64,000 nucleotides of DNA from Oscheius dolichura (GCA_932521035.1 OW051492.1:8618001-8682000); one strand, 5' to 3'. Shown: positions 33,751-44,327, counted from the first letter of the stretch. Notes: generated from the letters alone by a model not told the origin. Translations and numbers: made by a program.

Positions 33751-34345
33751 TCAATAAGACGCCACAAAACCAAAAATGTATACAACTACAACAATACCAA
33801 GAGACGCTATCGAAATAAAAACAACCGCTACAATAAACATAACAACCAAAATGGCTTGGTTAGCCCTCTTGTTCATCTTGCGGATCTCCTTCTTCAGCTG
33901 TTTCTTCTTCTGTCGGAGCTCTTTGCGCTGTTCACGTAGATCCGGGACTGAGCGTTCGGGATTTTGTAAGATAAAATGCTGTACAATTTGGCTGCGTACA
34001 CATTTGATGCTCAGCTCGAAAGATGATCAAACGTACTTTCTTCTCTGTACTTTGAGATTTGTTCAAGTTCCGCCTTCAACTTCTTATTGCGTCTTCTGAT
34101 CTTCTTTCTTCGTCTTCTTCTCGAGAGCCAGAACAGTCGAAGTAGCGGGTAATCCTGCCAATTTCCCGTCGAGAACCTTCCGCTCCTCTTCCAATTTGGA
34201 TTCTGAACAGATTAATGCGCAAAATTTCGAAGGAGGGGGCGAGGGAACTTACTCTGCTGACGGAGTTCGGCGTTCTCCTTTTCTAGACGAGCCATCTCTT
34301 GGAGATCAGTGGGGAGACGGGCCCCCGAGTTGAATTCTGTCAGAG
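33751..34345 (-). pseudogene. Broken paralogue of the coiled-coil tail-anchored gene
   Basis: Three exons align with the neighbour at 34435: a first exon encoding PTDLQEMARLEKENAELRQQ but lacking the initiating ATG; a second whose frame (KSKLEEERKVLDGKLAG) is shifted near 34100 so that translation stops at QKTQ, while the paralogous LKAELEQISKYREE continues in another frame; and a third, 33951-33751, encoding PDLREQRKELRQKKKQLKKE and a membrane segment (AILVVMFIVAVVFISIASLG). The missing start and frameshift mark a recent pseudogene, though an internal ATG could make a short product. Confidence 0.7.
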
Positions 34346-34434
34346 GAGACGCTTTCTAGATTTATACAGATGAAATAATTCTTGTCTCATCCACAAGAAG
34401 TTCGAAAATAATATGCGAACAGTATTTATTGAAT

Positions 34435-34980
34435 TTACATGTATTCAGCTATGAGAATAACAAGAATGATTACGATGATAGGTGCAACTAGAAATGTCAT
34501 AACAGCCGCGATGTCGCTGTTTGCTCGCCTGTACTTCTCGAAGCTCTTCTTAGCCAGTTTCTCGTTCTTCCGTCGAAGTTTTTTTCTCTTTTTCTCTAGA
34601 CTCGGAACTGAAAATTCAGGGGGTTTGGCCGACAAAATGCCGCCAAATTTGACTGCGTAGCATTTGATACCCATTGGGGTAAAACATACTTTCTTCTCTG
34701 TACTTGGCGATCCGTTCAAGTTCCGCCTTCAATTCCCTATTGCGTTCCTCGCTTCTGGTCTTTTTCTCCTCGAGAGCCAGAGCAGATGATGGGTCGGGAG
34801 ATCCTCCCTTCTTCGCGTCGAGAACCTTCCGATCTTCTTCCAGTTTGTATTCTAAAAAGAAGGATAGATTCCACCCTCATCTAGGATCAATTTACTCTGC
34901 TGACGGAGTTCAGCATTCTCCTTTTGAAGCCGATTGATCTCTAGGAGATCAGTGGGAACACGGTGAGAATAGGCTGACAT
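34435..34980 (-). CDS. Small coiled-coil protein with C-terminal membrane anchor
   Basis: Exons 34980-34896, 34851-34690 and 34607-34435, in phase, about 139 aa. It begins MSAYSHRVPTDLLEINRLQK, continues as a charged coiled coil (QQKYKLEEDRKVLDAKK, RNRELKAELERIAKYREE, EKKRKKLRRKNEKLAKKS) and ends with one membrane helix (VMTFLVAPIIVIILVILIAE) five residues from the C-terminus: a tail-anchored protein. Intact member of the family shared with 14333-14992 (minus) and the broken copy immediately downstream, with which it forms a tandem pair. Function unknown. Confidence 0.8.
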
Positions 34981-35287
34981 CTTCGAGAAGCAGCAGCAGG
35001 TATGAATAAAGGAAAGACGTGGCCCAAAATGGGGAAAGCGGAATAGAGACGCGGGTTTAGGTCAGACGATGTGTGGAGACGCTTTGTAAATTTTCCGGAT
35101 GAAATTTGATAAAAATCAATGAAGACGAGTCAGACAGCCGGTGAACGAGAGGAAATGTCATACTACTCGGAAATTTCAATTGATCCAATACCGTAACCAC
35201 TACTCTACCCAAACAGTACAACTGCAAATCACTTCATATCTTCCAAATGGTCCAACCAATGAGAAACTTGACATCTCTTCTTCAACA

Positions 35288-35470
35288 CGGCTTTATCGTC
35301 TTCCACAAAGGGAAGACCTTCCAAAATTTATTTCAACCACTTCTTTCGAAGGGTTGGTTAGGTTAGATACCTCAAACTTGTTGGGGACCTATATAAGGTA
35401 ACGCCTGGTCGGTGCGCCGGAATGCTGTAGCGCACAGCTGCCGAGATTTTACGGGTGCAGCCGCGCGCGC
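35288..35470 (+). repeat. About 175-bp dispersed repeat, copy A
   Basis: Runs from TATCGTCTTCCACAAAGGGA to TTTTACGGGTGCAGCCGC and matches 47643-47813 over its whole length (about 85-90% by eye). It contains a short hairpin (GTCTTCCACAAAGGGAAGAC) and ends in the GCCGAGATTTTACGGGTGCA motif shared with the MITEs at 21842, 37563, 48541 and 50198. Lies between the tail-anchored gene and the kinase. Confidence 0.8.
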
Positions 35471-35620
35471 ATTCCAGCTCAAAGTGTCGTCTTATCGCGT
35501 TTTCTCTCGTTTTCATCGAAATTAAAACATAGAAAACGAAATGTATAGAAGAGAGTTCGTTAGCCAAAAATGTATTCTGTCTTTTAGTCACTTGTATTTC
35601 ATCAATAGCTGCTGACTGTT

Positions 35621-38400
35621 TCATTGCTTCTTCTCCCGTCGGCTGCCGGCCTTCTCCCTGGCCGAGTCGTTCTTCTTCTTCGCCTCCGCCACCTCATACC
35701 GCTTCTCCATGACCACCACGTTGTGATCCTTCTTCGTTTTTAGTCCTCCCTTCAGCTTGGTGATCGTCGCCGTCAGCCATTTGGTTCCTCCTCCGCCGGC
35801 TTCATTGTTCCGGCGCGTGCTCTGCTTCCCTTCGGGGTGGAAGACTGGCAGCGGCAGTTCCGAGTCCGTTCCCGTGTCATTTGAACATTGCTCCTTGTCC
35901 TGAAAAGACGGTGAGGTCAGATTTAGAGTAAAAAGCTTTTTTTTTGGAAAAAGCAAAGATGATTGCTCGCTGCCGGGGCCGAACTGGGACTGCAAGAACA
36001 GCATGTAAACGCGTTACCACTGCGCCACCGCATTTGAGAAGTTCGCAATTTCTACCTTGGATTTGGAGTTAGTCGAGTTGATTTGATCTCTCTTGGCCCT
36101 GAACTCGTCCCTCCTTCTCTTCTTCTCCGCCAGTCGTCGGTCATTCTCCTCGGTCTCGGCCCTCTTCTTCCGCTTCTCCTCCTCGCGGGCCTTCTCCTCT
36201 GTCCAGTCAAAATCCGGCAATTCCGTCTTCTTCACCCCGGGCAGCTGGTTCACCACCAGCTGATCCAGCGGCACCGCCGTTTCCAGCCGAACCGAGTTGC
36301 AGAAAACCTTGACGATGTCGACAAAGTCCGGCCGGCGTTCGCTGTTCTTCTGCCAAATCTCGTTGATCAAGGCGCCTACTCCTTCCGGCGTGCCGACGGG
36401 CGGCGGCGGCATGTCGGCCTTCTTAATGGCCTTGATCATCCGCGTCTCGGAGGAGTCCGTTTGGTAGTCGGCGAACGGCTTGCTCCCGTTGCTAAATACC
36501 TCGAAAATCAACACACCGTAGGCCCAGACGTCCGTTTTGAAGCTGAACGACTGGTCGCGCCTGAAACAGGGAGCCGTTAGTCCATTTATCAATTACCGTA
36601 CCCCTTATTTTGTATTTTTAAGGTAGCTAACATCAAAAGGTAGTCATCTGTGACCATAAAAATATTTGAAACCGCCTATATGCATACTAAATCGGCGTCG
36701 AGAGGAGAATGGCCAGCCCAGAACAGAGCGCCGGCGTTAGTTCTCTTCTCGGCTACCGTAATCCAATATTTTCCGATTTTTTAACTAGTAGTTGATTAGT
36801 AGGTACTACACTTTGTAGGGAAGCTGGCAAGATCATGAGAAAAACGCCAATTTATGACCGCTCAACCGGCACCGCAGCAGTAGCAGTGCGCTTTTGCTCA
36901 TAACTTTTTTTCTTCAATAAAATTTGGTGATTATGTTTTAGGTAAAATATAGCCCATGAAATTCTCTACAAAATGAGTACAAACACTTAGAAAGTTGCTG
37001 CAGTAACCGCGAGTAAAATCGTCATTTTGCGCGCGATAGGGGTGGCGTGCCGCCGGAGTGAAAGTGGCGAGATTTTTCGATTAATCACAAAATAGAATAC
37101 CGTAATCCTTATATAAATACCGTATTAGTTCTAAAAATGGCAGACCTCAAGCACTCGGGGGCCATCCATCTTAGCGGTACCGTGTGCATCTTCACGTTCA
37201 GCGTCTCTCCGTCCGGACTGAACAGCGACAGTCCAAAGTCACTAATCTTCACTTTTCCCTATAATTTGTAATGACCTCCATGTTCGTGACAAGACCCACG
37301 TTGTCTCCGATGAGGCAGTTCCTCGCCGCCAGGTCCCGGTGGATACAGCCCTGTGTGTGGAGATATCTCATGCCCATGGCCGCCTCCAGGAGGTAGACTT
37401 GCTTTTCGAAGCTACTGATCTCCGGGCCCTTCTTCTGCAGGTGCTTGTCGAGACTGCCCCCATGGCACAGTTCCATTATCATCATCATCGGCATACAATC
37501 CAGCATGACTCCTCGGATCTGAAAAGATTGACAGATCAATGTAATGAGCAGAGGAACAGCGCCCCCGCACCCGTATATTCTCGGCAGCTGACGGTCCCAT
37601 TAGGGCGCTCGCCAGGTATCCGATAGCGCGAGCTGCCGACATTTTACGGGTGTGGCGGCAGAGTATCCTCGGGAGGTGGCTGACCTGGACGACATTCTCG
37701 TGGTCATAGCCAGCCTGTAGACGGGCTTCGTCCAGAAATTTCAACAGGTTGGCATTCACTGGCAAGTCCTTCTTCAGTACCTACAAAACATCCCTTGTCA
37801 TCCAGCTGATTCAATACAAAAATTCACTTTGATGGCACAATTGATTGTGACCTTTTTCTTTCTGTCGCCGGCCGGTACTCGGACCCTTCCGCGAAAGACC
37901 TCGCTAAAATTGCCGGTGCCCATCATATCCGTCGTTTTGTATTCCACGTCCCGTTGTGGGATCAGCCAGCTGGGGCGTTTTATCGGCCGGTGGAGGCGTA
38001 ATTTATTCGGTAGACGGTGTTCCTAAACGGATTGATCTACAGTAATCCGCCTCCCTACCCTATAGTGTTTTATCAGCTGAAGAGGCGAATCGAATTGCGG
38101 CGCCGGTTCGCCGTCTTTCTTGGCTGCCACAAGGATAAATTTCTTCTCGTCGGCGCTACAACTGATCCGGAAGCTGTCGACGCTGTTGTCGTTCTTCACG
38201 TGTAGTACCAGCCAACAGTTGTCTTCTTTCTGCACCAGTCGGACTAGAAAGTCGCCCCGCATCACGAGAATACGCCTGAAGAGACGACAGAATAAGAGGG
38301 AAGGCGGCAAACTGACTCTATCATGTCCTTGGTACACATACCGTAATACCAAGACTCATTTTTAATTGTTGACTGCATCAGGGCCTTGGCAGGCTGGACA
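35621..38400 (-). CDS. SH2-containing non-receptor tyrosine kinase (FES/FER type)
   Basis: Main exons on the minus strand: 38275-38059 (SH2), 38022-37828, 37780-37685, 37518-37300, 37258-37146, 36560-36056 and 35899-35621. SH2: RGDFLVRLVQKEDNCWLVLH to LQLIKHYR. Kinase: glycine loop GTGNFSEVF, AIK lysine in NCAIKV, HRDLAARN catalytic loop, KISDFGLSLF, VPLRWMAPE, TDVWAYGVLIFEVFSNG. All catalytic residues are present. After the kinase comes a Lys/Glu-rich tail (TEEKAREEEKRKKRAETEEN; KDHNVVVMEKRYEVAEAKKK), as in the large nematode FER-like group, several of which act in sperm or development. The presumed first exon (about 38400-38333) ends with SWYYG, the start of an SH2 domain, but its canonical splice to 38275 is one base out of frame. 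Either an indel or a different 5' exon is involved. Confidence 0.88.
35963..36033 (-). other. tRNA-like sequence in a kinase intron
   Basis: On the minus strand, TGGCGCAGTGGTAACGCG is an excellent RNA polymerase III A box/D-arm, and about 35 nt on AGTTCGGCCCC resembles a B box with the T-loop. The acceptor ends do not pair and the anticodon arm is poor, so this is probably a tRNA pseudogene or a tRNA-derived SINE. It fills the centre of the 156-nt last intron of the kinase, in the same orientation as the gene. Confidence 0.5.
36570..37145. other. Kinase intron of about 580 nt
   Basis: Between the WMAPE exon and the RDQSFSFKTDVW exon. It contains repetitive phrases common in the window (ATTTTAGGTAAAATATAGCCC, TACCGTAATCC) and GC-rich patches (GCGCGCGATAGG). 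No embedded gene seen. Confidence 0.5.
37563..37657. mobile_element. About 95-bp MITE with GCACCCGTA ends, in a kinase intron
   Basis: Left arm CCCGCACCCGTATATTCTCG plus GCAGCTGACGG; right arm AGCTGCCGACATTTTACGGG plus TGTGG. The arms are imperfect complements around a GC-rich centre (CTAATGGGACC on the other strand). It makes up most of the 166-nt intron between the VVQ and IRGVM exons. Belongs to the same loose family as 21842, 48541 and 50198. Confidence 0.7.
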
Positions 38401-38737
38401 ATGATTGCAAAGGAGATCATAACAGTTTACCGTAATTCGTAATCCCCGATTATCCCATAATCAGTTTCCGGCTGTAACGTGACGGCGGAATTCCACCAAA
38501 TCCAAGAGAAGCGTTTTTTTTTGGCTAGGCTGAAATTCAGCCGTTGAACAGCCCTTTCTGATTCAAACAACCCCGTGCTGTTCTCAGAACGACCGAACTA
38601 TACATAAGAGAAGATTTGATAAAATTTTATTATCTTAACTTTTAAAATGCTACCGTGTCAACATCAAAAGTTTGATTTTCCCTAAAATTAACCGTGTAGT
38701 AAAAGAAAATCTGATCCTGAAGGAGGTCCAATTCGGC

Positions 38738-39184
38738 AGGTATAGTCTGTCAACACAGCTCGCTTTGCAATGGAGCGGGCGGCAGTTAGCAATGGAGCGT
38801 GCTCTACTAGTCAATACAAACTATTTACATCTTTTTCTCAGAAATGGCATATTCTAAATTCATATTTTCTTCTGTAAAATATGGCAAATAATGGGTAGAT
38901 GTCACAGCAATTCTTTCAGCTGATAGCATCAAGGTTTAGATAGGAAGTCAATACGATAAAGACGAGTATACATGCAAATAGGCTGAAAGAATTGCTGTAA
39001 TATCTACATATTATTTGCAATATTTTGCAGAAAAAAATTGTGAATTTAGAGCATGTCAGTTCTGAGAAAGAGATGTAAATAGAAATGGAATTTTTGCTCT
39101 ATGGGCGGTAAATGTGGCCCAGCGAGCGCGCCGCCCTTTATTTCCAAGTGCCGGGTTCGGCGAGCTGTCATGACAGACTATACG
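38738..39184. mobile_element. About 445-bp inverted-repeat element
   Basis: GGTATAGTCTGTCA at the left is mirrored by TGACAGACTATACGG at the right, and long sub-terminal arms match too: ACTATTTACATCTTTTTCTC and GCAATTCTTTCAGC on the left, GCTGAAAGAATTGC and GAGATGTAAATAG on the right. About 100 bp of arm is recognisable at roughly 75-80% identity. No coding sequence. An older non-autonomous element. Confidence 0.7.
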
Positions 39185-40440
39185 GGTTCTTGAAGATTGA
39201 TAACTGTGTATTTAGTCAGTCACATAGCTATCCAGTCAGACGCGTCTTCCTTGCGGGTGATTGTTCCAGCTGAACAATCTATATCATTATTATTTTTCAC
39301 TTCTTCTCTAATTTGCAGTACTTACTTTTTACTTCTGTCTGACTTTTACACAAGGCTTCCATGAATTTCACCATTTTTTGCAATATGTTATGGGGTACTT
39401 CAGTGGAATTGATATTGTCCTTGTTGAAAAGTACATGTGACAGTTCCTGAGCTATAAAGAACCCTAGAGATCCGATCTATATTCAATCATTTGCATGAAT
39501 TGCTGACTATATACAAACAATAGCATATGGATTCTTGGTGAGATGTTCTCTGAGTAGCGGTGGATACACAATCAGAGTATTCGTTGCTGCCACATAAGCG
39601 GCATTGAGATTGTCAGGCCCCTTATTTACTTATTATGATTTAGTGCAGAGCTATAGTTTTGCTTCTAGAAGAGAATTCTTTCTGCTTCTACATGTAGTAA
39701 GCCGATTCTAAAGTCTTTCGTTTCTGTTTTGCAAATTATTACTGTGAAATGTTCTTGGCGCAGTCGTTATAACTCGCTATTGCCAGATTTACAGCTCGTT
39801 CTGGTAGATTGTTATATTCAAAGTTTGTCAATTTTGCTGTTTCTAGTTTCTTTTTTATTTTGTCAACCAGGTTCTTCTCTCGAATCCATGGTGTTTTCCA
39901 AAACCCTCTCTGTTGTTTGCCTCATTTACTTCTATGAAAGTTTCTTATCTTTACCAAATTGATCAGTATCGCTTCCATGTTTTCATATAGAGCTGTTACA
40001 CGGCTGTTGATTTCTGTAAAATTATTCGCAGAATCATTGATATATATCTAAATTATCTTTTCTTATTGGATTTATCTGTCTTACTTATTATATGCCGCAG
40101 CTTTTTATATTGTGACCAAACTACTAATAGAAATTAGCTCAGCTTCCTGTAATTATCAGTTTTTTTTCAACTGAACTTGGTTTCTCGTAAATTGATTTGC
40201 AGACTTTTCTGATGAAAAGATGTTTTCTGTGTTTGCTTTTGCCGTTTTTAGACATTCGTCTTCCGTCTTTTCTAAACCAATGAGATAGGCAATGTAACTG
40301 ATGATTTCTCGATTCATAGAGTTGCAACTGAAGTGAAGTAAATAGGGGGCAAGGAATTTCTTACAATTTCAGTTTTTTTTCAGATTTCGAATAGTTGCTT
40401 ACCGTTTTCTAAAATCAACAACATGGATGATTTATTTTTT
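39185..40440. other. AT-rich stretch without a supported gene
   Basis: Rich in T on the plus strand, with scattered short frames on both strands (for example minus 40139-40327). It probably contains decayed sequence of the neprilysin-like fragment that follows, but no further exons could be recognised. Confidence 0.4.
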
Positions 40441-40694
40441 TTATAAAAACTCGCTGTCTACAGAAAAACCTACATACTCTTCGTAAGTTTCTAGGAAGGA
40501 CACGAATTCTTTCGACTTATATGGTTTGAACAAAGTATCAATATCCCTCTGTTTGAAGTCCATGTAAAATTGTCCTTTTATTCGTTTCGAGCATGTATGC
40601 TTCACAAAATCATCACATGGCTTCACAGATTGCTCTAGGTTGCTAAAACGTTTTTTCTTCTTCTCCGCATAGATGGGTCTTACTAGCGAATGTA
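40441..40694 (-). pseudogene. Fragment of an M13 (neprilysin-like) peptidase gene
   Basis: A minus-strand frame reads VKPCDDFVKHTCSKRIKG, then DFKQRDIDTLFKPYKSKEF and ETYEEYVGF, and stops at 40441. The P-C-D-D-F-x-x-x-x-C block marks the start of the M13 peptidase ectodomain. No catalytic HExxH or downstream exons were found nearby, the frame is closed upstream by a stop near 40695, and no ATG fits. Most likely a gene remnant. Alternatively it is one exon of a short lineage-specific M13-like gene. Confidence 0.4.
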
Positions 40695-40992
40695 ATTAGT
40701 GAAGTAGCTGTCTCCGTAAATCAGGTGGAAAAGTAGAAATAGTAAAAGGGGCATTCTTTATCAAGACTAAATGCAGCGGAAGTTGATTTGGGAAACATAA
40801 ATCCACCCGTGAGAAAAAAACCAGACTCCATGGCAGTTGGGCGTTTTTGGTCTACGCTCGTTGTTTACAAATGCGCCGTCTTTCTCGTTTTTTGTCTTTT
40901 TCATTATTCTTTCGTGTGTATCTTCCTGTTATTCTCTCCGCTCGGTGCCGGTTTATTACCTATTGTATTTCAGGAAACGTGTACAGTTGAAC

Positions 40993-42208
40993 ATGGACGA
41001 GGTTACTATTGGCTTGCAAGCTGTATCTCTCAAAGAGGTTTGGAGTCTAGTTATGGTTAATTTTTCTTTTAGACGTTTCCTCTATTGTCCGTTTCTGATC
41101 TAGTTTTCGAAGAAATCGCAAAATACGTATGTGAAATATATGACATATAAAATGCATCTTTAGTTGAGTCCCGCTGCACTTATTAAACTTCAATCAACTT
41201 GTAAAGTAATGCAAGAAAAATGTTACCGCGCCCAGCGTGTGGTTACCTATAGAGCACGATGTTTCCGTTATGTGGTTAGTAATTTCTCGTTTTAATTATT
41301 CTTTTCAGGCCAGCAACAATATTTCTCTTTGTAAAAAGGTTAACAACAGCTGTGTTGAATTTCCGTTTTCTATATTTTTCACGACTAGATTTCGACTGCA
41401 TTGTGAGACGCTTATCATACCAAAGAAAGTAGGTATTTTCCATTTATAAGCAGAGATATTACATGCTGACGACTCGGTCTTTAAATTTTCAGAGTGTAGA
41501 TGACGTTCAGCTGGATCATTTAAGCAAACTGTTTTCGAAGAGAAGTTGTCATGCCGATTGGCTCTTGATTAAGACATGTAATGCCAGTGCTAAGACACTG
41601 AGCAACTTCATCAAGGTACAAATTTTAATAATGCCAATATTTTGTTCAGAGGTTCAAAATTACTGGAATTGATTCAGACGCTCCTAGCGTGTTTATTCAT
41701 GAGAACATTCCCGCAATGAAACAGGTTTACTCTTTATGGCCGTTTACCTCAAAAATTCAGATCACAAGTTTTGTAGCATTTGATTACGCTGACTATAACG
41801 GAGACTTTCTGTTAAATACAAACTTTGACATAATGAAAATTAAAAATACTTATCCCATATCTTTGAATATTTTGCGCACGTTAATCACAGTTAGTCTGGC
41901 ATTTACATAAATAAAATTTGTTTTAGGACTTGATTGAAGGCAAAAGGAATGCGTCTTATTGGTACCTGTACGATGCTTTAAAACAAAATGACGATTTGGC
42001 GAAGCTATTCGAGGGCTATCTAGTTATTTCTGCTCAAGAAGACTGCAAGTATGCCACACGTCCTCGAGTGGTTAAATATACTACAGAAACCTACAAAAGT
42101 TTGCCTTCTCTTTTTATTTTCCAACACATATTTTCAGTTATCTGCAAGAATGAAGCCGAATATCGTATATTTAGTATTAGACATCTGGTGGTCAGAAGAT
42201 GTTTTTAA
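40993..42208 (+). CDS. F-box protein (nematode type)
   Basis: Exons 40993-41055, 41073-41126, 41164-41274, 41309-41428, 41493-41615, 41650-41724, 41761-41889 and 41927-42208, all phase 0, give about 318 aa. The F-box runs from LSVSDLVFEEIAKYLSPAAL through IKLQSTCKVMQEKCYRAQRV, at residues about 27-65, the usual N-terminal place. The rest is a variable substrate-binding region typical of expanded nematode F-box families, ending SIRHLVVRRCF. It would bring targets to an SCF ubiquitin ligase via SKP1; the target is unknown. Within the last exon a possible 39-nt intron (after TACAAAA, to TTTTCAG near 42137) may be removed without changing frame. Introns are unusually short (17-250 nt; the first, at 17 nt, is doubtful and may instead be retained or mis-set). 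Confidence 0.78.
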
Positions 42209-42344
42209 TTTCTCACTTCAACAAGTTGTATATAAAATCGTTCCTTCATGCATATTCTTTTGGGTTCGCCTTTTCTTCACAATTTTCTCGATCGACAAAA
42301 TATGTCCTTTGGTGGAAATATGAGAAAGACGATGAAATCATGAT

Positions 42345-42919
42345 TTATTGGAATGCTACTTTACAATGAATAAGGAAGCCCACGACATGAGCGAACAGAA
42401 TTAGCATGTTATATAGAAACTCATAGGAATAGGGCTTCTTTCTATCCAGGCCCATACCATTTTTCTGTTTTTTATCGCCTTCATCGGTAAGATCCATTTT
42501 CTTTTCTCCTTTGCACTCTTCACAATCTTTTTTAATCTCTTCTGGGCTGGTTACCAAATCATCCTGCTGCCAATTATTCTCCTCCAAAACAAATGGGCGT
42601 TTCAGTTTATGGATCTCTAAAAGGAGCCGATAATATTTGTACCTTTAAAAAACTCACTTTCCTCTGCCTGAATGAGCTTCCCTCTCAAGCTATCGGCCAC
42701 TTCTTCTTGTATCTTTATCGTCTTTTCCAACTCGCGGTTCTTCATCTTCAAATCATCAATTTCTTCTATCAAGATGACCATATTTTCATCATATCGCATT
42801 GCTAGCTTTTCCTTTTCAATTTTACGTTCTTCTATTTCTTCTTTTAGATTTTTGATAATAAGCAGATGGTCTTGAATGTCTTTTGAGGAAGGAGAAGGCT
42901 GGGAATCCAACGAAGGCAT
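42345..42919 (-). CDS. Coiled-coil protein with C-terminal membrane anchor
   Basis: Exons 42919-42658 and 42616-42345, in phase, about 177 aa. Long coiled coil (IIKNLKEEIEERKIEKEKLA, LIEEIDDLKMKNRELEKTIK, IQEEVADSLRGKLIQAEE), then a charged linker with two Cys (CEECKGEKK), then a hydrophobic end (NMLILFAHVVGFLIHCKVAF). Same architecture as the genes at 14333 and 34435 (coiled coil, charged linker, tail anchor), but the N-terminal PTDL block is absent, so a shared origin is only possible. Function unknown. Confidence 0.7.
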
Positions 42920-43033
42920 AATTATTCGAAGACGAAGGAAAGGAAAGCTGGATAGAACCACAAGACGACGCGATACTTTGTAATTTTGTGGCTTATTGGA
43001 AGAAAAAACGCGCTATTCTTCTTCGCTTCGCTT

Positions 43034-43296
43034 AGGAACCCCTAAGGACCTGCCCCCGAGTGCACCCATAAGCGTACATTTGAATTTTGAATTCGTTTAC
43101 CGTTTTAGCCCATTTCTTCTTATTTTTACATATTATTCTAGTATTCTATTGACGTGCGTTCATTTATTTATAAAAAAACAATATCAAATTTGTCGGGAGA
43201 AACTGAAAAATCAAGCTAAAACGGCAGGCGCGTTCAAAATTCAACTGCGCGCCGACGCTTACGGGTGCACTCGGGGGCAGGTCCCTGGGGGTTCCT
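43034..43296. mobile_element. 263-bp MITE with 40-bp terminal inverted repeats
   Basis: Left arm AGGAACCCCTAAGGACCTGC then CCCCGAGTGCACCCATAAGCG; right arm CGCTTACGGGTGCACTCGGG then GGCAGGTCCCTGGGGGTTCCT. The arms match at about 90%. The TGCACCC(G/A)TAA core links it with the smaller elements elsewhere in the window. It lies between the coiled-coil gene and the plus-strand gene at 43631. AT-rich interior without coding capacity. Confidence 0.85.
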
Positions 43297-43630
43297 TTAA
43301 AATATGTAAGCTTGCATTGTATTCCTTATAGGAATATCAATTGTGCTTCGGTTCTCATGGCTAGAGGAAGTACCAGTATTTTAACAGCTTCATTTCTCTT
43401 CATCGTTTCTTCAGTTATTTTTGTTCAACCCGTCACCAGCTGGCTAAAATCAGAAAACGTTTCCGGTCTCTTTTGGAATTGGTCTCGAACTGGGATTAAA
43501 ATCTTTTCCAGTTTTAAAATTATTTCCATAACGGAATTTACAAAAAGTTCTCGTATAAGCCATGTAATCTCTCATTTTCTCATTGTTATTGTCTTTCTGG
43601 TGGCTTCTATACCGTCTCTACAAAAATCTG

Positions 43631-44164
43631 ATGCTTTATTTCTACTCGATTCACTGGTTGTCAATGGCTGCTTCCCTCGCGATCAGTCTGATTTTTTGTG
43701 GCCGTCAAAAGCCAAAAGTCCGTCTATCGAAGGAAGTCACTGCCAGAAGTCTGGAAGATGGATGGGGACAAGTCAAAGTGCAACCGAAAGAAGAAGAGAA
43801 GCCCCCCGAGCTACCAGCTATGGACCCTCAGGAAGTGGCCCACAGTGCGGAAATCGGTTTGATTAGTCTTACGAACAAGCAAAAAGGCAATCGACCCCGG
43901 ATGTATCACCATCTGAGAGAGGAGAGAAGCGACATATTCCAAGTGGAACGCGATGGACAGAAAGGAACAGTGGAGCAAAATTGCGATACTGTCCGCTTTT
44001 CGCGCTTCTTCTTTACTGAAGCTTTGAAGAAAGAGGACGATGCAAAGATCGCAAAGAAAAAGTTGAAGAATGAGAAAGACATGAAGGAAAAGAAAATTAA
44101 AGAAGCTCGGAAATCGGAAAGCATTGGATATGGATACTGTTTAAAAAAACAGAAGAAGACTTAG
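43631..44164 (+). CDS. N-terminally membrane-anchored charged protein
   Basis: An uninterrupted frame gives 177 aa from the ATG at 43631. A hydrophobic N-terminal segment (MLYFYSIHWLSMAASLAISL) is followed by a basic stop (GRQKPKVRLSK) and a long hydrophilic tail (VQPKEEEKPPELPAMDPQE; RFSRFFFTEALKKEDDAKIA), ending in a Lys-rich helix (KIAKKKLKNEKDMKEKKIKE). The family is unknown. The frame is open upstream to 43583 without an ATG. A different frame from 43357 encodes a second signal-like N-terminus (MARGSTSILTASFLFIVSSV); an upstream exon spliced in is possible, but I found no acceptor to join them. Confidence 0.6.
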   Translation: MLYFYSIHWLSMAASLAISLIFCGRQKPKVRLSKEVTARSLEDGWGQVKVQPKEEEKPPELPAMDPQEVAHSAEIGLISLTNKQKGNRPRMYHHLREERSDIFQVERDGQKGTVEQNCDTVRFSRFFFTEALKKEDDAKIAKKKLKNEKDMKEKKIKEARKSESIGYGYCLKKQKKT

Positions 44165-44327
44165 CAGGAGGACAGTAAAGAAAGAGATAAAATAATATTA
44201 AACATATAAATCACCCGATAAAAGATGTCAAATGTCAGTGAGGATGACGGGAACAGTTTCACATGTATTTTTCATTCTGTTGAGCGCAGCTAGGCAGCTT
44301 GCGACGGACTTTCCATTGTTATGACTC

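Noticed and set aside
36083-36580. Plus-strand open frame of 165 codons
   Set aside because: Antisense to the kinase exon with the TDVWAYGVL motif; Leu/Pro-rich shadow.
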